In this document: positions 20,566 to 32,900 of the stretch, one piece after another | Layout of the letters: every line of letters starts with the position of its first letter | How positions within the stretch are numbered: position 1 is the first letter of the stretch | Notes under the pieces: generated by a model | Seen by the model: only the letters and a program-made list of their open reading frames with translations | Database searches by the model: none | What the model was told of the DNA's origin: nothing | Position numbers and translations under genes: made by a program | Source of the DNA: Heterobilharzia americana | Taxonomy: Eukaryota > Platyhelminthes > Trematoda > Strigeidida > Schistosomatidae | Assembly (NCBI GenBank): GCA_944470555.2 | Contig: OX104127.1 | Coordinates: 136,790,786 to 136,854,785, forward strand | DNA: 64,000 bases | Direction of reading: 5' to 3'

Positions 20566-20985
20566 ATGGCTGTTGTACAATATTTAAGAGGTTTAGATCT
20601 ATCTGGAATCAATTTTGAAAAGCAGAAAGATCTTTTAGACAAACAAAGATTAGCTCGACGTACTCATACAGATACTACAGATAATGATCTGTCCTCATCT
20701 CTTTCTTCAATATGGCCTTCCACTGAAATTCTTCAAGATATGTGTCGTTTACAATGGTTAAAGTTAAAGAATGTTGGTTTAAAGGAGAAATTTCTTCCAA
20801 AAGAAATAACTCGACTTGAACAACTGGAGAGTTTATCTTTAGCTCGAAATGAATTGACTTCATTGTGTTCTATCAAAGGTTGGCCAAGTGTTTTGCCAAG
20901 TTTACGAATGATAACATGTCGTAAAAATGAACTGGCAAGTAGAGATGCCATTCCCTCAGATTTGTTTGAATGTAATAACCTTCAG
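20566..20985 (+). CDS. FLII: FLII exon 1: start and first LRRs
   Basis: ATG at 20566 begins [20 protein letters not shown], the family's usual start (short leader then RG.DLSG). LRR cores [25 protein letters not shown] and [11 protein letters not shown] follow. About 25 residues (around [20 protein letters not shown]) are extra relative to other animals. Donor CAG|GTGGGT, phase 0. Confidence 0.9.
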
Positions 20986-23900
20986 GTGGGTCGAGATAAA
21001 ACATTTATGTTAACTGGACACGAAAAATTTAGTTGAAAGTGTTTTAAACTGATTCCATACTGTAATATGCATTAATTATTTGGTTCTACTTTTAAATCTT
21101 TGATGTCGTAGTATCCCAATATCACACTGTTTTCTCTCCTGTTTACAGTTTTCACTTCTTTTTCTATTATTCTGTACTTTATTTTGTTATTATCTTCCTT
21201 TATGACGTCATTGTCTGTGAAGTAATAGCTGATGAAGTCATCTAGATTAGTGGTGAAATTTTCACGAGAAAATACCAAAAATTGAGGAGCAATCAATAAT
21301 TATCCTCTTTTTCGTGAGCTGCATATCTTCACTACTACTGTTAAAATGTATGTTGGAATTATGACCACTGTGTTAAGAATACTGCTATACCTTCGTAGGT
21401 TTAAGTGATTCACTAGTGTGATTAGCCTTCGTACAATGAACACATCGATAGGAAGGAGGCTAAATTAAAATCAGCATTCCAAGTCATCAGCCGCTAAGAC
21501 AGAAGTTTTGAACTTCAACCTTATTTCATGTTACTGTGTAGGCAGGAAAAACCTTATTGGACAATTTTGATATATCTCAGCCTCTAATTTTACAATTTAT
21601 TAATTCCTGTATCTTGTATATTCTTTATTGTTTCCCGTTAATCTTTTGCGGATCGTTTGAAAAAAGACCGTGTTACATTGCATAGGGCTTTGAAAGCTGT
21701 CAGTAGGGTGTGTTATGCCTCTGGCTAAACTGATTAATACTGTAGTTGATAGATATTTAACTGCTAACAGGTAACTAACTACAGTCATTTTAACTGGCAT
21801 TAAGCATAGACTTAATTCAGAACTCTCTCTTTGTATCCGCTCAGGGAAGCTTACAGGAAATCTCATAAAGCTATGCCTTGCCTAGCACGCATCTTATGTG
21901 AGGAAACAAGTATTACAGGGGAACTCACTTATTAACTTTAAACCAAGAAATGACCATTGATGTAAAAAGTTTTCTCGTTGCTAATACTATTTACACAATT
22001 TAAATTGTTATACTTAACACTATTCGAAATGTTGTAAACAAGCATATATGTTTTTGTTACAATATAACATGATGAAAATCCTAAATTGTACCAGAAAAGG
22101 CTTGCAATAACATGGTTGTTATACTAATTTGTTTGGTTGTGGCTAGCAGAGGAATCCAGGACGCGCGTTTCGTTCCACTTGGGGCTCGTCAGCTGGATGT
22201 ACCTGCTCCCCAATGCAAAGTGATATTATTCCCGCTGAGACTGGAACCTCGAACCCATCGCTTTAAACAACACAAGGTCACTGAGGTATAATGACCACCT
22301 CCTGTACAACAGGTATCAGTTATTACCATTTGTTGATATACTTGTAATTCTTCGTGGCTTTACTTGATCTAATTGTTCGACCACTGTGTTGAAGCGATAG
22401 GTACGAGGTAGTGTGATATAGGTTCATTCAGCTGATGAGTCTGAAGCAGGATGAAACACTCTTTCTTAATTTTGCTGCTAGCCAAAACCAAGTAACTTAC
22501 CATAATTAATGTTCAGGTAATTTCGAACCACCGGGATGGGAGCCTATTTATCAACTGAGGTTGAACAATTTGACCCAGTAATACAACAGCGAATCACAAG
22601 CGTATCGACAAGTAGTGAAAGGTGATTATTATTATTAACATTATGATGAATGTTGAGTTTCACAATCTTTGAAATTTTCCATTATTTTCATGGTTATTTC
22701 AATTTGATTATGATTTCTAGTCATTTCACTTTCTCTCTCTTTTTTTTTTCGTCTTCCATATTTTAGGTTGTTGATTTCAGTTGTAACCAATTGACACAAT
22801 TACCTAAAGGGATTGAAAAAGCAAAAGGCTTACTTGTATTGAATTTAAGCCATAATCAAATATCATTAGTATCACCGGATTTATTTGTTCAATGTACAGA
22901 GTTAATGTTTTTAGATTTAGGTAATAATCGATTGGAAAGCTTACCAGCTCAATTACGTCGTTGTTGTTCATTACAACAGCTTATCCTTTGTAATAATCCA
23001 TTACGTCATGCTCAACTTAGATCTGTGACAGCACTTAAACAACTTGAGGTAAATATATTGTATTTTTTTCTTTAATGCTAAATAATTTGTATTAATTTAA
23101 TTGATAAATAGCTAGTTAGTCTACGTTTGGATTTGTCTAAAGTTCCCTGTTTTCTTTTGAGTTTTAATTCGAGAAATTTGATGATACATAGTTTATGTTC
23201 AGAGTACCTAACAATTGATAGAACTCTCATTATACTATGGAGAATGATATTGAAAGAGTTTTAACACCATATTCATTTAAAATACTTCAAGTTGTGACGA
23301 AATATTGACTGGATTTCAGGTTGATTTCATCTTGATCATATGAGCTCTGAACTGTTCATTTGACGTTTGTATTATTACTATTATTCTGCTTTTGGTCTCA
23401 TTGGCCAACATATTCTGTAGGCACTTACTACGGAATTCTGAATATAATAAAACAATACTGGAAACACTTTCATAGGAAGAACTTATCTGGATCTTTTATA
23501 GGCAGTTTGTTTGTTAGATATTAGTCAGTCATGTAAATAACCACTGGAAAAGGTTTTATTTCAGATTGAGGCTTCATATTTCAAATCCTTAGCTTCGTTT
23601 AAGTGGTAACCTAATGTCTCGTAGGAAGCTTGTTTTATAGATGAACTACTGCTTCATAATTCATACCTATCCAGTTCATGATTCAGTATGTCTAATCTTC
23701 ATATGTTTATTGGTAGGTAGTTATCTTTGTTTGGGTAATTAGAGATCCAGAGAACAGATCTCTTGAGAAATAAGCCAATATTAAGTAATCTGTTCTAATT
23801 TCTGATTGCGTCATCCTTAGATTAATTTCATTATTTCAATAAGAAACAAAGGATTTGTTGCTTATAGGTTTAAGGAGTTGACTTTCAAGCAAGAATTGGG

Positions 23901-26900
23901 TTCCGGATTCGGTTCAGTTAACCATGTAGTGTGATGAACCTTCATACAATATATCCACAAGTTTCCTGAATAGATCTTGATCTCATAGTTAATCGTAAAA
24001 AATGAATACTTCTTGACATCTGTTTTTCTCTTAGCTACTGAAAGTTTATCTTCACTTACACGTAGTAGTTCTCCGCGTATAAAACCTGGACTTTCGCTTT
24101 GTGCATCAGTTGAATTGGGAAGAATTAACAGTCATCTTTGTATCGTTATTATACTAAATCACTTGTTTTATTCTCCTTAACCTACAGATAAGGAGGAAAT
24201 TGGAAAATTAATGACTGCAGCAGCTTAAGTAGTAGCTAATTTCCTAGTATAAGGATATGGAATGAAGCAGTCGGGATCATCATGTGGAAATGCATTAGTC
24301 TAAATTTATTAAGTGTTGATAAAATCTCAATTCATATACCAATCGTCCGTTTGACACATAAGAAAATATATCACCTATGACGGTGTCAAAATATCTGACT
24401 GTACGCCATATGAGCAGTGATGATGTTAGTCGTAAAGTGATGGGAAAGGAAGGCTAGTTAATTGGTCTGCTTCTTAACCTTCATTGACTTTGGTGCTTTA
24501 GACATATGTTGCACATGCTGAGCTACCGCCTTCCTCGATATTCACTGTTAACCACAGTGGTGTTACACTGTAAGAAAGTTGTCCATATCAAGACGTGACA
24601 CCAACCTATGAAGTCTTTTACTGTTCGTATGAGCCGATTGAAGAAGACGAAGGCTAACTGACTAATGGTTGTCACTGGGATAATAGTCAGTAGTTTAACA
24701 CGCTCTTCAACGCCTACTCTTGTTGAGACATGTCTAGAAATCGGTCACAATGGTGAAGATGTATTTTCTCTTTAATGTCTTCTAAAGCTTAAGAATTTGC
24801 ACCAACCGTTATTTTGAAATTTTTTATTGTCTCACACAACTTTGTCTACTTTGATATAAGTCTTTGTATCCACCTGTTATTTTTGTGCTACCGTAAAGTG
24901 TGGCAAGTTGAGCCAATTCACTTGTGTCTGAGGTGAGGTTCTACGTTGATTTTGTCAGTCACTCAGCATTAATTTACCGGTATAGTTATGCTAACCGATT
25001 AGTTTAAGGCATGGAATCACCTCTGACTGCAATCACTCTGTAGGCGTAAATATTTGAGGTTTTATTATCCAATAAATGAGGTTGATCTACTTCTCGATGT
25101 AAAAGAATATTTCATCACAAATTTGAGTCTAAAAGTCAAGCAAAAGATGTCGCTGGCATGCATACGTGACCTTTAGACAAAACTGTCTTCATTGTAAAGT
25201 TATGATACCTAATTAGTTATTCCACTTAAAATGTGTCGCGTAACATGACTTATATCGCAATAATAATAGACGGTGGGGTCAACCAAACCATAGTAATTGT
25301 AGTTCTTATCGCTGTTTCTAATACTCTAATCAGTTCTACGCTAATTTAATTGTTGGATATTTCACACTTGAAGCTCTATTATTTACTGCATAATGTTGCG
25401 AACAAAATCTTTCATATTAATGATGGATTAGTGGCTAGCAGTGGAATCCAGGACATCCTATTTGGGACTCGTCAGCTGGATGTAGCTGCCTCCCGGTGAG
25501 TGATTCTGTTCTCAACGACGGAGATTCGCAACCCATAGCATCACAGACTAAAATATACTCGTCGTAAACAGAGTGCTTGCCGTAACTCAATGGCTTAGTA
25601 TATTATAGTTCCCTGGAGTTTGAAGCGATCGCTACTGGATTTGAGTCTCAGTGGAAACAACATCACTTACTAGGAGACAGGTACATCCAACTGATGAGTC
25701 CAAAATAGAACAAAATAGAACCCTGAATTCTACCACTATAAATCAATCATATCAAATTTGCGACATTTAAGCAGCAACCCATGTGTTAATGATAGCTAAT
25801 CGATTCAGTTCAATCGATGACAGATCCACAAGCTATATCATCAAATCATTTTCTATCGATATCCATATTGAAGGTAACTTCGCATCACAATCTAGAATGG
25901 TAGACCTTAATAAGATGTGTAGAGAATAAAGTTCATAAAAACATAAGGACTGTGAATATGAAAGGTCAAGTATGTTGGCAAAATGAAGCCAAAATAACAA
26001 TGAAAATCAATAGAGTGAAAATAATAGTACATTGAACTTGGTTTCAGAATTAAACTCACTAAAGGAGGTTTAATTTGATAACAAACTGCTTTTAATGATG
26101 CAAATGTGACTGGCATAAGCTTCCTAATACGTTTTGTGAGTAGTTGTAAGGGACGTAGAAATGACGATCGTGTGGTCTGCCTAAACGATATATTTCGCAG
26201 TCGAAGAACTTGAACGTCCGCTACTAATGTACAATGGTTTCAAGTGATTTGATAAGCTTTTGAAGTCACTTAGAAATATCTTCCGAGTCGTTTACTTGCA
26301 TAGACCCATAAATCTTTCTCATTTATGTGTCACCGCATGTACATTTAAATCAGTAGATGCAATGGGATATGATATTATATTTCGTTCACATGTCGTAAGA
26401 GCTTGTGAAATATGCTTTGTAAATTCATTAAACGATTCAAATAAATTACGTCCTTTACTGATCTAGCAGAGGAATTGAGGACGCACATTTCGTCCTATTT
26501 GGGACTCATCAGCTGGATGCATCTACACTCTAGTAGGTGGTGTTTTCCCCACTGACGCTTACTTCAAACGCCAGGGCGTTATCCACTAAGCGAATAATAA
26601 ACTACTTCTGATTGTATTGTTCAACTTTGTAAATAGAACTAATTATTTTATATGTTTGAGTGCTCTTTTCCGGTTATTTAAAATTGAATAATGGTTTTTG
26701 TTGTTATTTTTTAAGGTGTCTTTGCCGACATCTGTATGTTCAATTTTCTTCTCCTTCAGGTGTTGAATTTATCAGCCACTGAACGAAGACTTGATAACAT
26801 ACCGAATGAATTAGATAAATTAGAACATTTAATTGAACTGGACTTATCATGTAATCTAATAACAAGGATCCCTGAACCAGTTTTAATGGTACGTCTGCTT

Positions 26901-29900
26901 TATATATATATTCCCCAGTTACCTGAGAGATTATTAGAGTGAATTTTACACCTCTTATTGTTGTATATTCATTGGAATGTTCAGACAGTTAAGTGTAACA
27001 CTGGATATTGTTTATATTTCTGTATGTTTGAACTAAAATAATTCCACAGTTTTGCATGGAAGTCTAACTGCTTCATCTTGATTATTTCCCTGAAGTAGCT
27101 ATGATCAGCCAGATTTCCATGCAAAACCGTGGAATTATCATAATTCAGGCTAAGTGTGACTTACACAAATAGGAAACGATATTCAATGTCATTCGTTTAC
27201 TCGACGCTCAATATTTTCAATACTAATTCGGTCAAATCTTGATAGTAGTTTAAGTGTAAAGCTGCTGCAACACTCAGTTATGCCACAATGCAGAATATTC
27301 CCTATCATTTGCCAGTTGCGCAATACACACCGATTACACCATATACCTCGAGTGTTTACAATGCACCGAAAACGTTTATTCATCTATTTACCCAGAAAAT
27401 TTCGACTATGAAACTTAGTAACAACTACTGTAATAAGGTAGATGAAACTGCCGAATCATTATTATTGTTACTATTAATTGACAGCTGCCAAATACGACTT
27501 TGTGAGATGTCTAACATTACGGATAACCTACATCAGTTGGAGGAACACTAGAAACCTGGGAGCACTAGAGATTTGTTTCGTCCTAGCATGAGACTCTTCT
27601 GAAGTGCGCACCTCCGGAGATAGAACCCAGTGGCTCAACGGTAACGTGCTGGCCACAGGACCTGAAGGTCCTGGGTCCGATCCCTAGTGGGGTGGAGTCA
27701 CGGGTGTGCACTGCTGAAAAGTCGAATGCTAGTACGAAACAGTTGTCCAGTGCTCGCAGGTTTTCAATATTTCTTCAACATATATCAGTGCATGATGAAT
27801 ACCAACTTGAAAAAATCCCCACAAACCCCCAAGTTCAATACAGGCAAGTCTGCTTATTGGTTAAAAAATGACTTTGCAGTATATAATCCTCCCACTGTAT
27901 TTACAGTGTTAAACGTATATTTGTATCATTTTGTCAGAAACGTTTTACTAGAGTAAATCTTTTATATTGCATTTGAGTTTAAGGGAATGAAACTAATCAT
28001 ACAATGGAGCCTGTTGTGCTCCTTTTGCCACTTATTATGTCTTTGTCAGTGAGTGCTTAGTAGAGTACCTGAGTTATTTAGTTATTTATGTATAGTAGTG
28101 TTGACACCGGCTTGATGGTCGGTCTTTCAGTTTCTTGACAGTGGTAAACGTGGTAAGATAACAAATGTATTGCAAAGTCAAAAAGTATCTTCAAACTATA
28201 AGAGTTTACATACACTTAAAATGACCTTGGTGGTTTTTAGTCCTTTTTTAGATTTCAATATCCTATTGATATTTGTCGCTTCAACCAATCTGATATTTAC
28301 TCGTTGGTTCACGTAACCTTTCTCGAAACTTCAGCGCAACAAGATTGGTTGTAACAAGTTTCACGGGTTTACCGCTTCTTATGAAGATTTTTTTAACTTT
28401 ATTCCACACTGTCACAAAACCTAAACGTTTATCTCTGCTCCTTGTCTACTACTTCACGTTCAATTCGATTATAATTTGATGGATTCTGTGTTCTCTTTTC
28501 TCATGCGTTACATATTGACCATGTTATATGATGAATAGTTATCACATATCCGTATCATATTTTAAGATTATTTCTCATCCTTTATTTATCTCAAATATTT
28601 AATGTATTTTTGGTGTATTCCTTGTGAAGCTGTGGCTAAAAGACTAGTGGAGATGACTTTCAAATACTGGGTCATGGGTCCGAACCCCACTCTATCTAGT
28701 GAGGTTTAGACAGCCAAGTAGCAGTACAGTTAGTCATCCCACATACAATAGGTGTGGCTCATTGTCTACTACACATGGTTGCTGTGTGTATTTCGACTTT
28801 CTTTCGGATTTCAACAGATTACACATACCTCTGTTTTACTTTAATTTCTCTTTTCGATCAAAAACAAACAAATATTCCGAATTGAATCCAGCTTCGAAAC
28901 CTACGTAAACTACATTTAGCGTATAATGACTTATCTGACTTATCTAATTTGACCGGGGATTGGCCTAAATTAGAATATCTTAATCTCAGTTACAATCAGT
29001 TAACTCATCTACCGACTGGATTAATACGTCTGTCTTGCCTGCGTAAATTATATGTGAACAATAATCATTTGACATTTGGTGGTATACCATCAGGAATTGG
29101 TAAACTGCAAGATTTGGAAATATTCGATGCATCACACAATGAATTGGAGACAATACCTGAAAGTGAGTTTATATTTATTACTGTTTCTTGCCTAATATAG
29201 CCTAGGGAAGAAAAAGGTAATAGGTATTTGACTTTGCTTTTATGGATATTCTCTTATCTCTTCTGGATAGATTTAATCACAAGTTGATATCACCTGAATA
29301 TTGATTGGAAATCGAGTATTACAGAAAAACTACTTCGATTTGCTAGTCATATCTTATTCTAAACGAAAGCAATGAACATTGGGAAGGTAACACACACACA
29401 CACACACATTCTCTCTCTCTCTCTCTCTCTCCTTTTTGTTCTATACTTTTCAGTATTCCACTCAGTCAGTGCTATTTGTCACGATTCATTTGTGACATGA
29501 TCGGCAGTTTGTTTCAAAATTGAACTCAGTTCAGATGGATTCTTATTCATACTGTCTTACATCTTAAGGATTTCTCTCTTGACATGCTTATATGAGGTGT
29601 GGCAACTGGACCGTTATGCAGTATTTCTTGATCCTATGATGATGATAATTAAATTCAACAATTATTAAATTTTTTATCATAAAGTTATTGCAGTTTTCAT
29701 GTAGACATTATTTGGCGATTATATCATAATTTATTGGTTATGAATCTGTAATCACATACTGGTCGTCTATGCAAATCATTTTGACATGCAGGGGCTTAAA
29801 CCAAAATCAGCATTCCAAGTTATCAGCCGCTAAGATAGTAGTTTTGAACTTCAACCTTGTTTCATGTTACTGTGTAGGCAGGAGAAACTTTATTGGACAA

Positions 29901-32900
29901 TTTTGTCCTACAACTGACGAATCAGATCAAGTATCCAACTTCTGACCTAGTGGCTTTATCTTCTTAGGGAGAACTGTATATAAATGTGTTTTTTTGTTAA
30001 ATGAGGTGTCTTCCTTGCAGTCAGAGACCGATTTTTGTTTTCTAATTTTTGCGACCCAGTGAAGTATCAGTTCCTGAGGTAGAACAGTTCCTATTCTTAT
30101 CTTGTTCAGGTATTCCATTGTCTTAGTAACATCTTCGTATTTTGTGTAGTTTTGTCAGTCACTTCCGTTCGGTCGCTTCACTTTTGTAGTAGTCCACATA
30201 GTTATTGGGTCTATCATTGAAACGAGTTATAGCCGGAACATTCTAGAATTTCAAGCTGGTATTCACCAAGTACTGACGTCACGTGGAAAAAAATAGAAAC
30301 CCGGAAGCACTGAGTAGCTGTTTCGTCCTGGTATGAAACTCCTCAGCAGTTCGCACCCACTCCACGAGGCACTCGTTACCATTGAGTCACTCGATCGGAA
30401 TCCAAAAGTCCACATTTCTCTGCTTGTATCAGTTCACAATATGGTACGACCTTCATCTGATGCCGTCGTTGCGTACGTTCGGCTTGCCTTTCCCTACACC
30501 GGGTCACGACTTCTAGGTAGAAATATGGGGATTTCGTTTCGGAGCGGAACCTAAAAGTTTTGGTTTCCATCTCTGACGGTGTCTCAGGTGCGCACTGCTG
30601 ATCAGTCTCATACTACGATGGAACAGCTATCCAGTGCTCCCTGGTTTTCACTAGTTCTTTAACTGATGTCAGTTCGTTATAAATACCAATTGAAAATCAA
30701 TAAACTCTTCACAAACCTGAAAATCGAACTTTCATATTTTTTAGTTGGATTGAGGCAATCGGCGGAGGGACCCTGCTTGTCACAGGTTTTGTCTTTTTTG
30801 GCACTTGAAGGGATTGATGTTTTTTCTGAGACTTGAACTCACATCACTCAGTGTTGCAGTCAGCGATTTTGTCACTGAACTATTCTGGTGGCAAATGAGC
30901 TCCTATAGGACTTGATGAGATACATTGATTGGTCACGGGAGAGCGACCGATTTCATGTTGTTTGGTGTTGAATGCTGAAGGAATTCTGTCCATCATTTCG
31001 CAATATGACCACGAGGTTAGGAGTGTAACCATCTCGGTGCACGTTGATGGATGTTAGTTGAATCAAAGCAGTTTATAAGAAACCCAGGACTTCAGTATTT
31101 TATCGATGATTATTTTAGTTACATGATGGTTATTTTTTCTTTTTTTAATTATCCCGGTATTTATCAGTAGACTAGCTGAGACTTAATTCCATTACTTTTG
31201 TCTAGGTCTTTGCAGATGTGGTCGTTTAAAACGTTTAATACTTAATTCCAACCGTCTTCTTACACTCCCTGATGCAATACATTATTTAAAAGAATCCTTA
31301 GATATTTTGAAGTTGATAATAATCCTCGATTGAAAATTCCACCGAAACCACTGGAATTGCAAAAAGGTGCTGGTTTAGCCTTTTATAATATCGATTTCTC
31401 TTTGGACGCCCAACTGCGTATGATGCGTGGAAAACCAGCTTTAACGTCTGAAACAGTTCAGCATACCAAGGTAGTGTATTCCATTCGTTTATGTCAATGT
31501 GTTTTGATTATTTGTTGAAGCAAATCTAAGTTTGAATTTTGAGGAGTTTGTAGGGATTAAGAGATAGATATTTCAAGTTTGTATTATTGTAGACTGACAT
31601 CAGTTGGAGGAACAATGGAAATCTGGGAGCACTGGACAGCTTTTTCGTCCTAGTATGGGACTCTTCAGCAGTGCATACCCATGACCCCGCCACACCAGGG
31701 ATCGAACGCGCGACCTACAGGTTCAGTGACCACGTTACCATTGAGCCACTGGGTTGGAATCTAATGGTCCATATTTTCAAATTCTGTCAGTTCACGACAT
31801 ACCAACTTGAAATATCTATAAATCCCTACAAACCCCTCAAAATTCAATTGAGCTGGTGCTCATTAGTGACTAGCTTCGAGTGGTGATTCCCGAAGTTCCA
31901 GTGAGAAGTCGTGACCAGCAGGGGAAACCTGATGACCGTGAGGACAAATACTCACAGATGACATAGGGTGGCGGTTGCGCTACGTCGTGAGCTGACAGAA
32001 GGTGGAAATATGGACCATTGGATTCCGACCCAGTGGCTCAGTGGTAGCGTGCTAACCATGGAACCTGAAGGTCGCGGGGTCGTTGGAATGCGCTGTTGAA
32101 GAGTCCCATAGTAGAACGAAACAGCTGCCCAGTACTCCCAGGTTTCCCTTGTTCCTCCAACTGATGTCAGTCTACGATAAATACCAACTTGAAAACTAAA
32201 TTTGATATTGTTATGTGAACTTTTGTTCTTCCAAAATTGTTTATTGATAGAAGTGGTTTATAATTATCAGAATACCATTCTCCGAGATGTTTTGTTCTTT
32301 GCTAAGAACTCTTAAGATAGCTTACAAATGTCCCATATTTTTCATTGGAAATGGGAAGTCTCTGCAAATATTCAAAAGCTAATCTCACTGTATTATGAAT
32401 ACACGATATTCGTAAATTGAACAGGTTCCTAGTGTTCAATGCATTTCAATCCAGTTCGATATATAGTATCGAACTATCTCGTATGTCCAATGAAATTGTA
32501 TATGTATATCGAAGTAACTAAACTAATACGTTGGATTAGTCATGAAGTCTCTGATTCTCTGTCTGAGTCGTGTTGGAGATGCAGACTAGCTGATTAGGGT
32601 CTGCAAGATGAAAAGAATCAGTGGTTTGAAGACTTGGTGACATGGATGAAAATCGATCACAATGATGCAAATGCATTCATCTTCTAAAGCTCGGATATTC
32701 GTAATAACCGTTATCTTAAATTGTTTATTCCACACACAACTTTATCTACTTTGATATTACTCTTCTTCTAATTACCTGTTCTTTGTGTACTACTGTCAAG
32801 TGGTTGCAATTTGAGGTGATGCAGATGTGTCCCAAGTTGCTGTATTTATATCTGTTTGACATAGATGCTTAAATCATTTTGGGTATATTTGTTTATTTAT

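Larger units (their letters stand above)
22130..22620. mobile_element. Palindromic hammerhead SINE pair, family A, with full tail
   Basis: - strand copy 22141-22290 and + strand copy 22380-22620 face each other. A second locus with the same arrangement and spacer (GTACAACAGGTATCAGTTAT) is 61835-62330. The left ribozyme keeps core, stem I and stem III; the right keeps both core boxes. Confidence 0.72.
23049..26759. other. FLII intron 2
   Basis: 3.7 kb. It contains a family 2 retrotransposon 3' end and a family A SINE pair (entered separately), plus a - strand family A copy. The remaining AT-rich DNA shows no exon or named repeat. Confidence 0.6.

Noticed and set aside
20675..20951. Antisense open frames over FLII exon 1
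   Set aside because: Shadows of a strongly conserved coding exon on the + strand.
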